NCBI GenBank assembly: GCA_002420305.1
Contig: DIHT01000055.1
Location: 1-14,983 of the forward strand
Origin: Akkermansiaceae bacterium UBA5689
GTDB taxonomy: Bacteria; Verrucomicrobiota; Verrucomicrobiia; Verrucomicrobiales; Akkermansiaceae
Length of the DNA: 14,983 nucleotides
Direction: 5' to 3'
Shown: positions 6,647 through 13,474 of the stretch, in pieces
How positions within the stretch are numbered: the first letter of the stretch is position 1
Layout: each line of letters starts with the position of its first letter
Translations under genes and position numbers: made by a program
Notes under the pieces: model-generated
The model's database searches: none
Seen by the model: only the letters and a program-made list of their open reading frames with translations
Told to the model about the DNA's origin: nothing

Positions 6647-9523
6647 ATGATGACCCGCTCGTTACTCGCCCTGCGGATTGCCTGTCTCGCTGTCCTTCTC
6701 GGATTCGCGAATGTGCAATCTGTTCCTGCCGCCCTCACTCTCGAGAAGCAAGATCGTATCTGCATTATCGGAAGTGGTCTGGCGGATCGCATGCAACATG
6801 ATGGTTGGCTGGAGACTGTTCTCCACTCCGCTTATCCAAAGCATTACCTGACCATCCGTAATCTGGGCTATACCGGCGATACGGTCTGGAGCCGTCCCCG
6901 GAACAGGGGCTTCCCTTCTCAGGACCAGTACCTGAAAGACATCAAGGCTGACGTAATCTTTATCATGTTTGGTTACAATGAGTCCTTTGGTGGCGAGGGT
7001 GGACTGGGCAAGTATCGTGATGAGCTTGGTAAACTGGTGGATACCTACCGGAGCATGAAGCCTAACGGGAAGGGCGCGCCCCGGATTGTCCTCTTTTCCC
7101 CGATCGCCCATGAGGACCTCGGGAACCCCAACCTTCCGGACGGTAAGGCGAACAATGCGCGCCTTGCCATCTACTCAGCAGCGACCAAGGAGGTCGCAGA
7201 GGCCAAGAAGGCGGAGTATGTCGATTTGTTTTCCAGTTCGGCAGACCTCTTCCGTGCCTCCAACGTTCCCCTCACTATTAACGGCATTCATTTGAATCCG
7301 GAGGGAAACCGTCGGCTCGCGGAGGTTATCGCCAAGAATCTCCTCGAGAAGGAGATCCCTGCTTCGCCCAGCCTCGAGAAGGTTCGTAAGGCGGTGCTGG
7401 ACAAGAACTGGCATTGGCATAACCGGTATCGTGCGACTGACGGCAACGACGTCTGGGGTGGACGCTCCGGCCTGAAGTTTGTGGACGGTCAGAGTAACAA
7501 GGATGTGCTCTGGCATGAGCTCTCCATGATTGATGTCATGGTCGCTAACCGGGACATGGCCGTCTGGGCTGCCGCGGGAAATCATAAGCATGAGATTGAT
7601 GACAGCAATGTTCCTGCGCCGATCGCGGTGAAGTCGAACGTGGGCGGAAAGAGCAGAAGTTCGAATGCCGGAAAAGAGGGGAACCTCTCCGGCTACAACA
7701 CCGGGAAGGAGGGGCTTGCCAAGTTGACGGTCCCTAAGGATATGGAGGTCAATCTCTTCGCGGATGAAAAAATGTTCCCGGAATTGATCAACCCTGTGCA
7801 GATGGCGGTAGACACCAAGGGGCGCCTCTGGGCCGCCGCTTGGCCTACCTACCCCAAGTGGGAGCCTCTGAAGAAGATGGACGACCGGCTGCTGATCTTC
7901 CCTGATGAAAACCGGGATGGCGTCGCAGACAAATGCATTACCTTTGCCAAGGTCCACAACCCGACAGGATTTGAATTCTGGAATGGGGGAGTTCTGGTGG
8001 CTTGTCAACCCGATGTTCTGTTCCTAAAGGATACTGACGGAGATGATGTGGCCGACGTGCGGATTCGCCTTCTTCAGGGGATTGGATCAGCTGATACCCA
8101 CCATGCTGCCAATGCTTTCGCGATGGGACCTGATGGCGCCTTCTATTGGCAGAGCGGGGTCTTCTTTCATAACGCCCATGAGCATCCGTGGGGGCCGCCT
8201 CTTCACAGTGGGGCCTCTGCCATGTTCCGATTCGACCCACGGCAATACACCGTGACGGTGCATGCGGGGAATAGCCCAAACCCCCATGGAGTCTGTTTTG
8301 ATTCCTGGGGCCGCCATTACGCTAACGATGGCACCGGGGGCCGCTCCTATCAGGTTCGGCCCGAGGGAAAGGGTTTCAAGATGCATGGCCTCGTGAAGAA
8401 GGAAGTGCGGCCGGTATCTGGATCGGGAGTGGTTTCCAGTGGTAACTTTCCAGATGAGTGGCAGGGGGATTACATTCTCGCCAACACCATCGGGTTCCTT
8501 GGGGTTAAACAGTATGACCTCGAGCCCAAGAACGAAGAGGATCACATGTGGGGAGAGCCCCGCCAGGATCTCATCAAGAGTTCTGACAAGAACTTCCGCC
8601 CCTCGGATGTGGAGTTTGGCTCCGATGGAGCTCTCTATGTTTCCGATTGGCACAATGTCATCATCGGACACATGCAGCACAATATCCGGGACCCCTCCCG
8701 TGATCACACTCACGGCCGGATCTACCGGGTGATCCACAAGGGCAAGCCTCTTCAGGAGGATGTCAAGGTGGACGGCGCTTCCCTCGATCAGCTCATGAAA
8801 AACCTTGAGCACCCAGTGGACGGGGTCCGTTACCGGACGCGGATCGAGCTCAGTGAGCGCAAGACAAAGGATGTGATAGCGGCCTGCAAGAAGTGGGCCA
8901 GCAAGTGGGATTCCGCCAAGGCCGAGCATGCCCATCACCTCCTCGAGGCTCTCTGGGTGCACCAGCAGCACAATGTAAGGGATGGAGAACTCCTCGGTAA
9001 GGTCCTGAACTCCCCGGTGTCCCATGCCCGGGTAGCGGCCAAGACCGTCCAGCACCTTTGGTATACAGCGGATCCCACCAAGGGCTCTGCTGCGGTGGAA
9101 GAGGTGAAGGTCACCAAGAACGATCCTCCCGGGGTTTTCAAGGACACCGATGAAGCCACGGACGTTCGGGTCGGGACCCTGCTTGAGCAGCTCAAGTTCG
9201 ACATCAAGGAGTTCGAGGTCAAAGCCGGGAAAAAGATCCGGATTCACTTCAAGAATTCTGACTACGTGCCGCATAACCTGGTGGTCGTGAAGCCGGGGGC
9301 TGCCAACGGAGTGGGAGAAGCTGCCATCAAGCTCGGGGAAGCTGGATTCAAGGCGCAGTGGATTCCTGAGCACGATGGGGTCATCGCGCATTCCAAGCTC
9401 ATCGACTTCGGCAAGACCGAGGTGATCGAATTTACCGCTCCCGAGCAGGGAGGGAACTACGAGTTTGTCTGTACCTTCCCCGGCCACCACATCCTCATGC
9501 GGGGTGTGATGAAGGTCAAATAA
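6647..9523 (+). CDS. Secreted SGNH-like / PVC-type beta-propeller / blue-copper (cupredoxin) multidomain protein
   Basis: 958 residues from ATG 6647 with a signal peptide (cleavage probably near residues 28-30). Four parts follow. (1) Residues ~33-235 are SGNH-hydrolase-like, but block I is G42-S-G-L where GDSL is usual and block V is N212-G-I-H215 where DxxH is usual. Block III (G109-Y-N111) is kept. (2) Residues ~357-700 form a sorbosone-dehydrogenase-like / PVC-type beta-propeller, with repeated D-x-D-G-D and GPDGAFY/GSDGALYVSDW blade elements. (3) Residues ~710-805 are a HEAT-like helical stretch. (4) Residues ~845-958 are an azurin/plastocyanin-type cupredoxin with ligands H876 (VPHNLVV), C942, H947 and M951 (CTFPGHHILM), matching the azurin C-x4-H-x3-M spacing. 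No CxxCH haem motif is present, although relatives often end in one. A periplasmic redox role, for example sugar or alcohol oxidation with electrons passed to copper, is inferred. The hairpin at 9553 ends the transcript. Confidence 0.93.
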   Translation: MMTRSLLALRIACLAVLLGFANVQSVPAALTLEKQDRICIIGSGLADRMQHDGWLETVLHSAYPKHYLTIRNLGYTGDTVWSRPRNRGFPSQDQYLKDIKADVIFIMFGYNESFGGEGGLGKYRDELGKLVDTYRSMKPNGKGAPRIVLFSPIAHEDLGNPNLPDGKANNARLAIYSAATKEVAEAKKAEYVDLFSSSADLFRASNVPLTINGIHLNPEGNRRLAEVIAKNLLEKEIPASPSLEKVRKAVLDKNWHWHNRYRATDGNDVWGGRSGLKFVDGQSNKDVLWHELSMIDVMVANRDMAVWAAAGNHKHEIDDSNVPAPIAVKSNVGGKSRSSNAGKEGNLSGYNTGKEGLAKLTVPKDMEVNLFADEKMFPELINPVQMAVDTKGRLWAAAWPTYPKWEPLKKMDDRLLIFPDENRDGVADKCITFAKVHNPTGFEFWNGGVLVACQPDVLFLKDTDGDDVADVRIRLLQGIGSADTHHAANAFAMGPDGAFYWQSGVFFHNAHEHPWGPPLHSGASAMFRFDPRQYTVTVHAGNSPNPHGVCFDSWGRHYANDGTGGRSYQVRPEGKGFKMHGLVKKEVRPVSGSGVVSSGNFPDEWQGDYILANTIGFLGVKQYDLEPKNEEDHMWGEPRQDLIKSSDKNFRPSDVEFGSDGALYVSDWHNVIIGHMQHNIRDPSRDHTHGRIYRVIHKGKPLQEDVKVDGASLDQLMKNLEHPVDGVRYRTRIELSERKTKDVIAACKKWASKWDSAKAEHAHHLLEALWVHQQHNVRDGELLGKVLNSPVSHARVAAKTVQHLWYTADPTKGSAAVEEVKVTKNDPPGVFKDTDEATDVRVGTLLEQLKFDIKEFEVKAGKKIRIHFKNSDYVPHNLVVVKPGAANGVGEAAIKLGEAGFKAQWIPEHDGVIAHSKLIDFGKTEVIEFTAPEQGGNYEFVCTFPGHHILMRGVMKVK

Positions 9524-9552
9524 GCCGGACCGACGGGCTACAGCTCTTCTTC

Positions 9553-9584
9553 AAGTGGCGCGGGCGCAAACCCGCGCCACTTTT
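9553..9584 (+). terminator. Rho-independent terminator after the copper/propeller gene
   Basis: A perfect 12-bp stem, AAGTGGCGCGGG (9553-9564) with CCCGCGCCACTT (9571-9582), has a 6-base loop and ends in TTTT (9581-9584). It lies 29 bases after the stop codon at 9523. The U-tract is short, but the GC-rich stem is strong. It separates the 6647 gene from the pseudopilin gene. Confidence 0.85.
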
Positions 9585-9644
9585 CATGGGGGCTGACGTC
9601 AGGACCTTGCGGAAGTTTTACTGCCCTCAAGAGCTTGTTTCAGG

Positions 9645-9661
9645 GGCATCCTTGTGATGCC
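9645..9661 (+). promoter_or_regulatory. Hairpin just upstream of the pseudopilin start
   Basis: GGCATC (9645-9650) and GATGCC (9656-9661) form a perfect 6-bp stem with loop CTTGT, ending 11 bases before the ATG at 9673. It occupies the place where a ribosome binding site would be, and no Shine-Dalgarno is seen. It could control translation or be an operator. Evidence is limited to the symmetry and position. Confidence 0.3.
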
Positions 9662-9672
9662 ATGTTAGCCTT

Positions 9673-10566
9673 ATGAAGACCAAAGGACCACGCTACCAGA
9701 AAGGCTTCACACTCACGGAGCTTCTCGCCGTAATGACCATCCTCGTGGTGCTCGCCGGGATTGCCCCGGCATCGATCTTCAAGTCGCTGAAACGAGCGGC
9801 TATGGCAGAGGCCGTCAGCAACGCTAAACAGGTGAAGCTGTCCCTTGATTCCTTCGCCATTGACTTTGATGGGCAGTTTCCCAACGACGACACCGCTGAG
9901 TATGTCATTAAGGGAGGAACTGGAACCACTTACTCAAACGATTACTTCCGGCAGATGTTTCTCGCGGGGGTTACCGAATCGGAAAAGATTTTCTGGGTGA
10001 AGAACTCCGCGGTGGCTTCCCAATTTGCCCCAGACGATAAGGTCAAGGAGGGGGGCCGGATGCAGCGGCAGGAGATTCTCCAGAAAGGTGACGTCCACTG
10101 GGCCTACATCACCGACCAGACCAATCTCGACACGGGATCGCGTCCCTTGATTCTGGATGGCTACAAGCGGGGTAAGAGTGAGTGGGACCCGAATATGTGG
10201 GATCAGAAGGTAATCGTGCTGAGAATCGACGGTGCCTGTAAGCTCATGCGAATGCGTCCCAGCGACGGAAAGGTGATCGACGGATCCAAGAAGGACATTC
10301 TCTCTGCCGAGGCCGATGCATGGGACGGTGAAACCCCTGAAGCTCTTCTCAAGCAACCGTGGCCCGGAGCGTGCGCAGAGGAAGATTCCTTTGCGGGGTT
10401 AACCAGCAAAGGGGGGAACAAGATAAATGCCGCCCTGGTCGGGGTCCGGGGCGACGAGGTTTTGCTCAAGATATCCAGCGGGTGGATCTATCGCCGTCCG
10501 ATCGCGGACCTCGACGCCGAGAGCCAGAAGAAGGTGAGAGAGTTCGCCGGCAAGGCAGCAAAGTAG
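9673..10566 (+). CDS. Pseudopilin-like protein with type IV prepilin signal and SHD1-like C-terminus
   Basis: 297 residues from ATG 9673. Residues 1-11 end in K10-G11, followed by F12-T-L-T-E16-L-L-A-V and a hydrophobic helix to about residue 31. This is the class III prepilin signal, cut after G11, with Glu at mature position 5. Residues ~45-190 follow the pattern of type II secretion/PulG-like pseudopilins of PVC bacteria (AEAVSNAKQVKLSLDSFAIDFDG-FPND, and a DGYKRG-WDP loop). The C-terminal ~50 residues (about 248-292: KINAALVGVRGDEVLLK, then SGWIYRRPIADLDAESQKKV) resemble an SHD1 domain, a small beta domain seen at the ends of many Planctomycetota and Verrucomicrobiota envelope proteins. 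The protein is therefore likely a membrane-tethered pilin-like subunit with an added binding domain. It stands alone, with no secretion ATPase, secretin or prepilin peptidase nearby, so its machine is encoded elsewhere. Confidence 0.9.
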   Translation: MKTKGPRYQKGFTLTELLAVMTILVVLAGIAPASIFKSLKRAAMAEAVSNAKQVKLSLDSFAIDFDGQFPNDDTAEYVIKGGTGTTYSNDYFRQMFLAGVTESEKIFWVKNSAVASQFAPDDKVKEGGRMQRQEILQKGDVHWAYITDQTNLDTGSRPLILDGYKRGKSEWDPNMWDQKVIVLRIDGACKLMRMRPSDGKVIDGSKKDILSAEADAWDGETPEALLKQPWPGACAEEDSFAGLTSKGGNKINAALVGVRGDEVLLKISSGWIYRRPIADLDAESQKKVREFAGKAAK

Positions 10567-10603
10567 CTGTGTTCTGCCTCTCGAAACTAGTCCCCCTCGC
10601 GGG

Positions 10604-10834
10604 ATGGCTTCGAAGCTTGGCTGTAGCAGGTACGGGAAAGACACTACCTACGATGTGGTGGTCGGTGGCAGGTTCTGCGAGCATTGTGGATGCAAGCGCC
10701 CCCACAGCTACGTATTCTTTACCCTGCTTTCCTTCCCCCTCTATTTCGGGACATGTCTGGCAGTCGAGAGTTTTGTTCTTCTGCCCTTTCCGGATGAGGT
10801 GGAAATACCGGGTTACATGGGGCTCTTCCTGTAA
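10604..10834 (+). CDS. Possible small zinc-ribbon-like membrane protein
   Basis: A 76-residue frame from ATG 10604, 37 bases after the pseudopilin stop. It looks like protein rather than chance translation. The first half, C7-S-R-Y10-G-K, then F24-C25-E-H-C28-G-C30, follows the layout of a small zinc ribbon (CxxCG ... FCxxCG), except that Tyr (TAC, 10631-10633) stands where the second Cys (TGC) would be. A hydrophobic stretch at residues ~37-60 could span the membrane. The last 15 residues are short and acidic (PDEVEIPGY). Codons mostly end in G or C, like the neighbours. I do not recognise a family. It could be a genuine small gene in the same transcript as the pseudopilin, a decayed gene, or chance; the start is uncertain and no Shine-Dalgarno is visible. 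The overlapping minus-strand frame is less protein-like. Confidence 0.42.
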   Translation: MASKLGCSRYGKDTTYDVVVGGRFCEHCGCKRPHSYVFFTLLSFPLYFGTCLAVESFVLLPFPDEVEIPGYMGLFL

Positions 10835-10892
10835 TGGTATTGTTATGTGCGGTGGAGCCAGCGGCAGGACTGAAATACCTTGGGGGTGCACC

Positions 10893-10911
10893 GCGGGCTC
10901 CTGTGAGCCGC
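10893..10911. other. GC-rich hairpin in convergent spacer
   Basis: GCGGGCTC (10893-10900), CTGT, GAGCCGC (10905-10911) forms a 7-bp stem with one bulged G, just past the minus-strand sulfatase stop at 10919. There is no T-tract on either strand. It may help end transcription from either side; support is weak. Confidence 0.25.
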
Positions 10912-10918
10912 AGGGTTC

Positions 10919-12313
10919 CTATCGCAGTCGAGCAGGCTTGAGGCCCGAGGCTCGCAGTCGTTTCTCAAAGGTCGCGCGCTGCTTCATGAGAGCCTCTTCA
11001 CCCTCCTTCAGGCGGGCCCGGTTAGTGAACTGCCCGGGATCGTTCTTCATATCGTAGAGCTCCTCGCTGCCATCCTTGTAACGAGTATAAGTCCAGTTGG
11101 CGGTGCGCATCGAGGTGCCGCTTCCATGGATGGAAAGAGCGCTTTGCTTCACTTGTGCATCTGGATCGCGGAGGATGGGAAAGAGGCTGGTGCCGTGTAA
11201 GCCCTCGGGAGTCTCCAGGCCCGTCGCTGCCGAGAGGGTGGGGAAGAGGTCAACAAGTTCAACTAGAGAGCTGGTGCGGCCTGGTTTGAGACCGGGAAGC
11301 GAGATGATAAGGGGGACCCGGGTCACTTCCTCATGGAGGTTGCTCTTCTGCCAGAAGGTGTGCTCTCCAAGGTGGTAGCCGTGGTCGCTGGTGAAGACGA
11401 TGGCGGTCTTTTCGCGCAGGCCGAGACGATCGAGCTCATCAAGGATACGTCCAACCTGTTCGTCCATGAAGGTCACCGAGGCGTAATAAGCGGACCACAT
11501 TCGCTTCTGATTATCAGGAAATTTTCCGATTCCGTTGAGAGCAGAGCGGCTACGGGTGATGGCGAGCTTGGGCATGTCGTCGAGGTCGTTGGGGACGGAT
11601 TTGGGAAGAGCTATCTTTTGCCATGGGTAGGCATCGAAATACTGCTTTGGTTGAACCATCGGGTAGTGGGGCCGCACAAATCCCGCCGCGAGAAGGAAGC
11701 GCTTGTCCTTATGCTTTCCGAGAAGCTCGATGGTCTTACTGGCAGTCTTGTAGTCCGGTTGATCGGAGCCGTCGCCTTCGTAACTCACTGAGACGAACAT
11801 GCGATGGGGCATACGGGTGGACTGCCGCCCTTCAAGAGCCTTCGTGAAGATGTTCAGATTCAGGCAGGCATAGTCGCCTGGGGTATGAGCCTCCTGACCG
11901 GCGGAGTTGAACTTTTCGGTCCACGTCGAGGGAATATCGAGCCCATCCGTTCCGGCGATGATGTCACCGGGAACACGCATGTGGTAAATCTTGCCTGCCC
12001 GCGCACTGTAGAATCCGTTGGCCTTCAGGTGTTGGCCCAGATTGACCCTTCCTTTGGCCCCGTGGTAGCGGCTGTGCATGAAGGAGGTGCGGGACGGGGC
12101 ACAGGCAAGACCCTGACAGTAAGCCCGATCAAAGACCATCGCGCTGGCTGCGAGTCTATCTATATTCGGGGTCTTGCAGACCTTGTCGCCGTAGCAGCCA
12201 AGGACGCTGGCCTTGAGATCATCAGAGATGAGAAAGAGGATGTTCTCAATCTTTGGAGTGGCGTGGGCGGAGGCCGAGAGAAGGATACATAGAAGATGAC
12301 GGAATGAGAACAT
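10919..12313 (-). CDS. Secreted iduronate-2-sulfatase-like S1 sulfatase
   Basis: 464 residues from ATG 12313-12311, with a signal peptide (probable cleavage after AHA, residue 18). Active-site residues are complete and in the order of human iduronate-2-sulfatase: D31-D32 (ISDDLK), formylglycine site C71-A-P-S-R75, K108 and H111 (GKIYH), H216 (FVRPHYP), D310-H311 (TSDHGYHLGEH) and K323 (FWQK). The K-x-x-H and D-to-K (+13) spacings match that subfamily. The stretch from C71 to K108 is 37 residues, against about 51 in human IDS, so the loop near the substrate pocket is shorter. The likely substrate is a sulfated uronic acid or other glycan; being IDS-like in PVC bacteria does not prove iduronate specificity. 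Its ATG lies 5 bases after the stop of the dihydrouridine synthase gene (TGATCACCATG), so it is almost certainly expressed from that transcript, perhaps by translational coupling. Confidence 0.95.
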   Translation of the reverse strand: MFSFRHLLCILLSASAHATPKIENILFLISDDLKASVLGCYGDKVCKTPNIDRLAASAMVFDRAYCQGLACAPSRTSFMHSRYHGAKGRVNLGQHLKANGFYSARAGKIYHMRVPGDIIAGTDGLDIPSTWTEKFNSAGQEAHTPGDYACLNLNIFTKALEGRQSTRMPHRMFVSVSYEGDGSDQPDYKTASKTIELLGKHKDKRFLLAAGFVRPHYPMVQPKQYFDAYPWQKIALPKSVPNDLDDMPKLAITRSRSALNGIGKFPDNQKRMWSAYYASVTFMDEQVGRILDELDRLGLREKTAIVFTSDHGYHLGEHTFWQKSNLHEEVTRVPLIISLPGLKPGRTSSLVELVDLFPTLSAATGLETPEGLHGTSLFPILRDPDAQVKQSALSIHGSGTSMRTANWTYTRYKDGSEELYDMKNDPGQFTNRARLKEGEEALMKQRATFEKRLRASGLKPARLR

Positions 12314-12318
12314 GGTGA

Positions 12319-13389
12319 TCAGGAGTGTAAGCTTAATGGTTTTTCCGAGGAGGGATCATGGCGGAGCAGTTCCGGGAATCCACAGAAGCGCCGGGATTTT
12401 TCCTGTGGGCGCGCAGGAAGAGGATTCTGGTGGGAAAGGTACTGGTGACAAATCTGAAAGAACTCGTTTTCCTTCTTCGAGCGAAGAATATCGTGGTCAA
12501 ATTCCTCGTCGAGACCTTGGGTTATGTAGGTGAGATACCGTTTCATCTTATGAACCTGGCGGTCCGCCCGGTAGACCTTGACCTGCTCCAGTGCGGTTTG
12601 CTCCCAGAGCTGTTCGATGTAGGCGAGGAGATCCTGCCCGGTTGGAACGGGGACTTGCGTCCCGGCGTAAGATGCACGCAACTGCTCAAAGAGCCATGGG
12701 TTGCGGATGGCTCCGCGGCCCATCATGAGTCCTGAAGCTCCGGTGAGTGCCTCTACTGCCCGGGCGGTATCCACATCGACAATATTACCGTTGGCGATCA
12801 CTGGACAGGACAGGGTTTCGACTGCTCTCCGGATACACTCGGGATGAACCGGGGATTGGTAGCGCTCTTTTACCGTTCGTCCATGAATGGCGAGAGCGTC
12901 GATTTGATGCCGAAGGAACACGTCCAATAACCCGTCGAACTCATCTGGGGCATCGTAGCCGACCCGGGTTTTGACTGTGAATCGACCTGTAATGGTTTGG
13001 CGTAGTTCCCCGAGAATTCGGTCGACCTTGGCAGGATTGCGCAGGAGGCCGCCTCCTGCATCTTTGCGGCATACTACGGGGGCGGGACATCCGAGATTGA
13101 GGTCGATTCCGGCTACCGGGTGCTCTTCCAGTTCCCGGGCGCTTCGCAACAGGGAGGGGATGTCCTGCCCGATCATCTGGGCGAAGACGGGTTTCCCGGA
13201 AGGATTCTCATCGATGCTGCGCAGGATGTAGGGTTTCAGACGAGAGTTCTCGTAAACCCGGAAATATTCCGTGACGTAGACGTCGGGCCCCCCGAATCGT
13301 TCCATAACCCGCATGAAGGGCAGGTCAGTCACGTCCTGCATGGGCGCGAGGAGGAGCAGGGGCCGATGTTCTGGTAGGAAGTCCCGCAT
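12319..13389 (-). CDS. dus: tRNA-dihydrouridine synthase (Dus family)
   Basis: 356 residues from ATG 13389-13387, no signal peptide, cytoplasmic. Dus enzymes use FMN and NADPH to reduce specific uridines in the D-loop of tRNA. Visible marks: LAPMQDVTD at the N-terminal FMN-binding strand (residues 14-22), QMIGQD (71-76), the catalytic Cys C101 in LNLGCPAPVVCRKDAGGGL, K140 in VKTRVGYD, H169 in AIHGRTVKERY, IANGNI (198-203), and the FMN phosphate-binding GRGAIRNP (224-231). The C-terminal helical domain (about 250-330) is the tRNA-binding part. Length is typical, with a short extra tail after about residue 325. It could be DusB- or DusC-like; which uridine it modifies cannot be told. It is the first gene of a two-gene unit with the IDS-like sulfatase, an odd pairing of housekeeping and accessory functions. 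Divergent from the hydrolase at 13475. Confidence 0.96.
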   Translation of the reverse strand: MRDFLPEHRPLLLLAPMQDVTDLPFMRVMERFGGPDVYVTEYFRVYENSRLKPYILRSIDENPSGKPVFAQMIGQDIPSLLRSARELEEHPVAGIDLNLGCPAPVVCRKDAGGGLLRNPAKVDRILGELRQTITGRFTVKTRVGYDAPDEFDGLLDVFLRHQIDALAIHGRTVKERYQSPVHPECIRRAVETLSCPVIANGNIVDVDTARAVEALTGASGLMMGRGAIRNPWLFEQLRASYAGTQVPVPTGQDLLAYIEQLWEQTALEQVKVYRADRQVHKMKRYLTYITQGLDEEFDHDILRSKKENEFFQICHQYLSHQNPLPARPQEKSRRFCGFPELLRHDPSSEKPLSLHS

Positions 13390-13463
13390 GGAGCGCTTGG
13401 ATTAAACAGGATGCCGGGGCGATTGGGGAGAGCAGAGTGCTGGATCTTTGTCCGGGATCCTTG

Positions 13464-13469
13464 TAGAAT
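13464..13469 (+). promoter_or_regulatory. Candidate -10 element for the hydrolase gene
   Basis: TAGAAT matches TATAAT at 5 of 6 positions and lies 5 bases before the GTG at 13475. The corresponding -35 (TGGATC, 13441-13446, 17-base spacing) matches TTGACA at only 3 of 6. If used, transcription would start at or next to the GTG, giving a leaderless message. Tentative. Confidence 0.22.
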
Positions 13470-13474
13470 ACACC

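Noticed and set aside
8087..9490. A 467-residue open frame on the minus strand, opposite the copper/propeller gene
   Set aside because: It is wholly antisense to a strongly supported gene with many recognisable motifs. The product shows no domain and is a by-product of the GC-biased codon use of the real gene.
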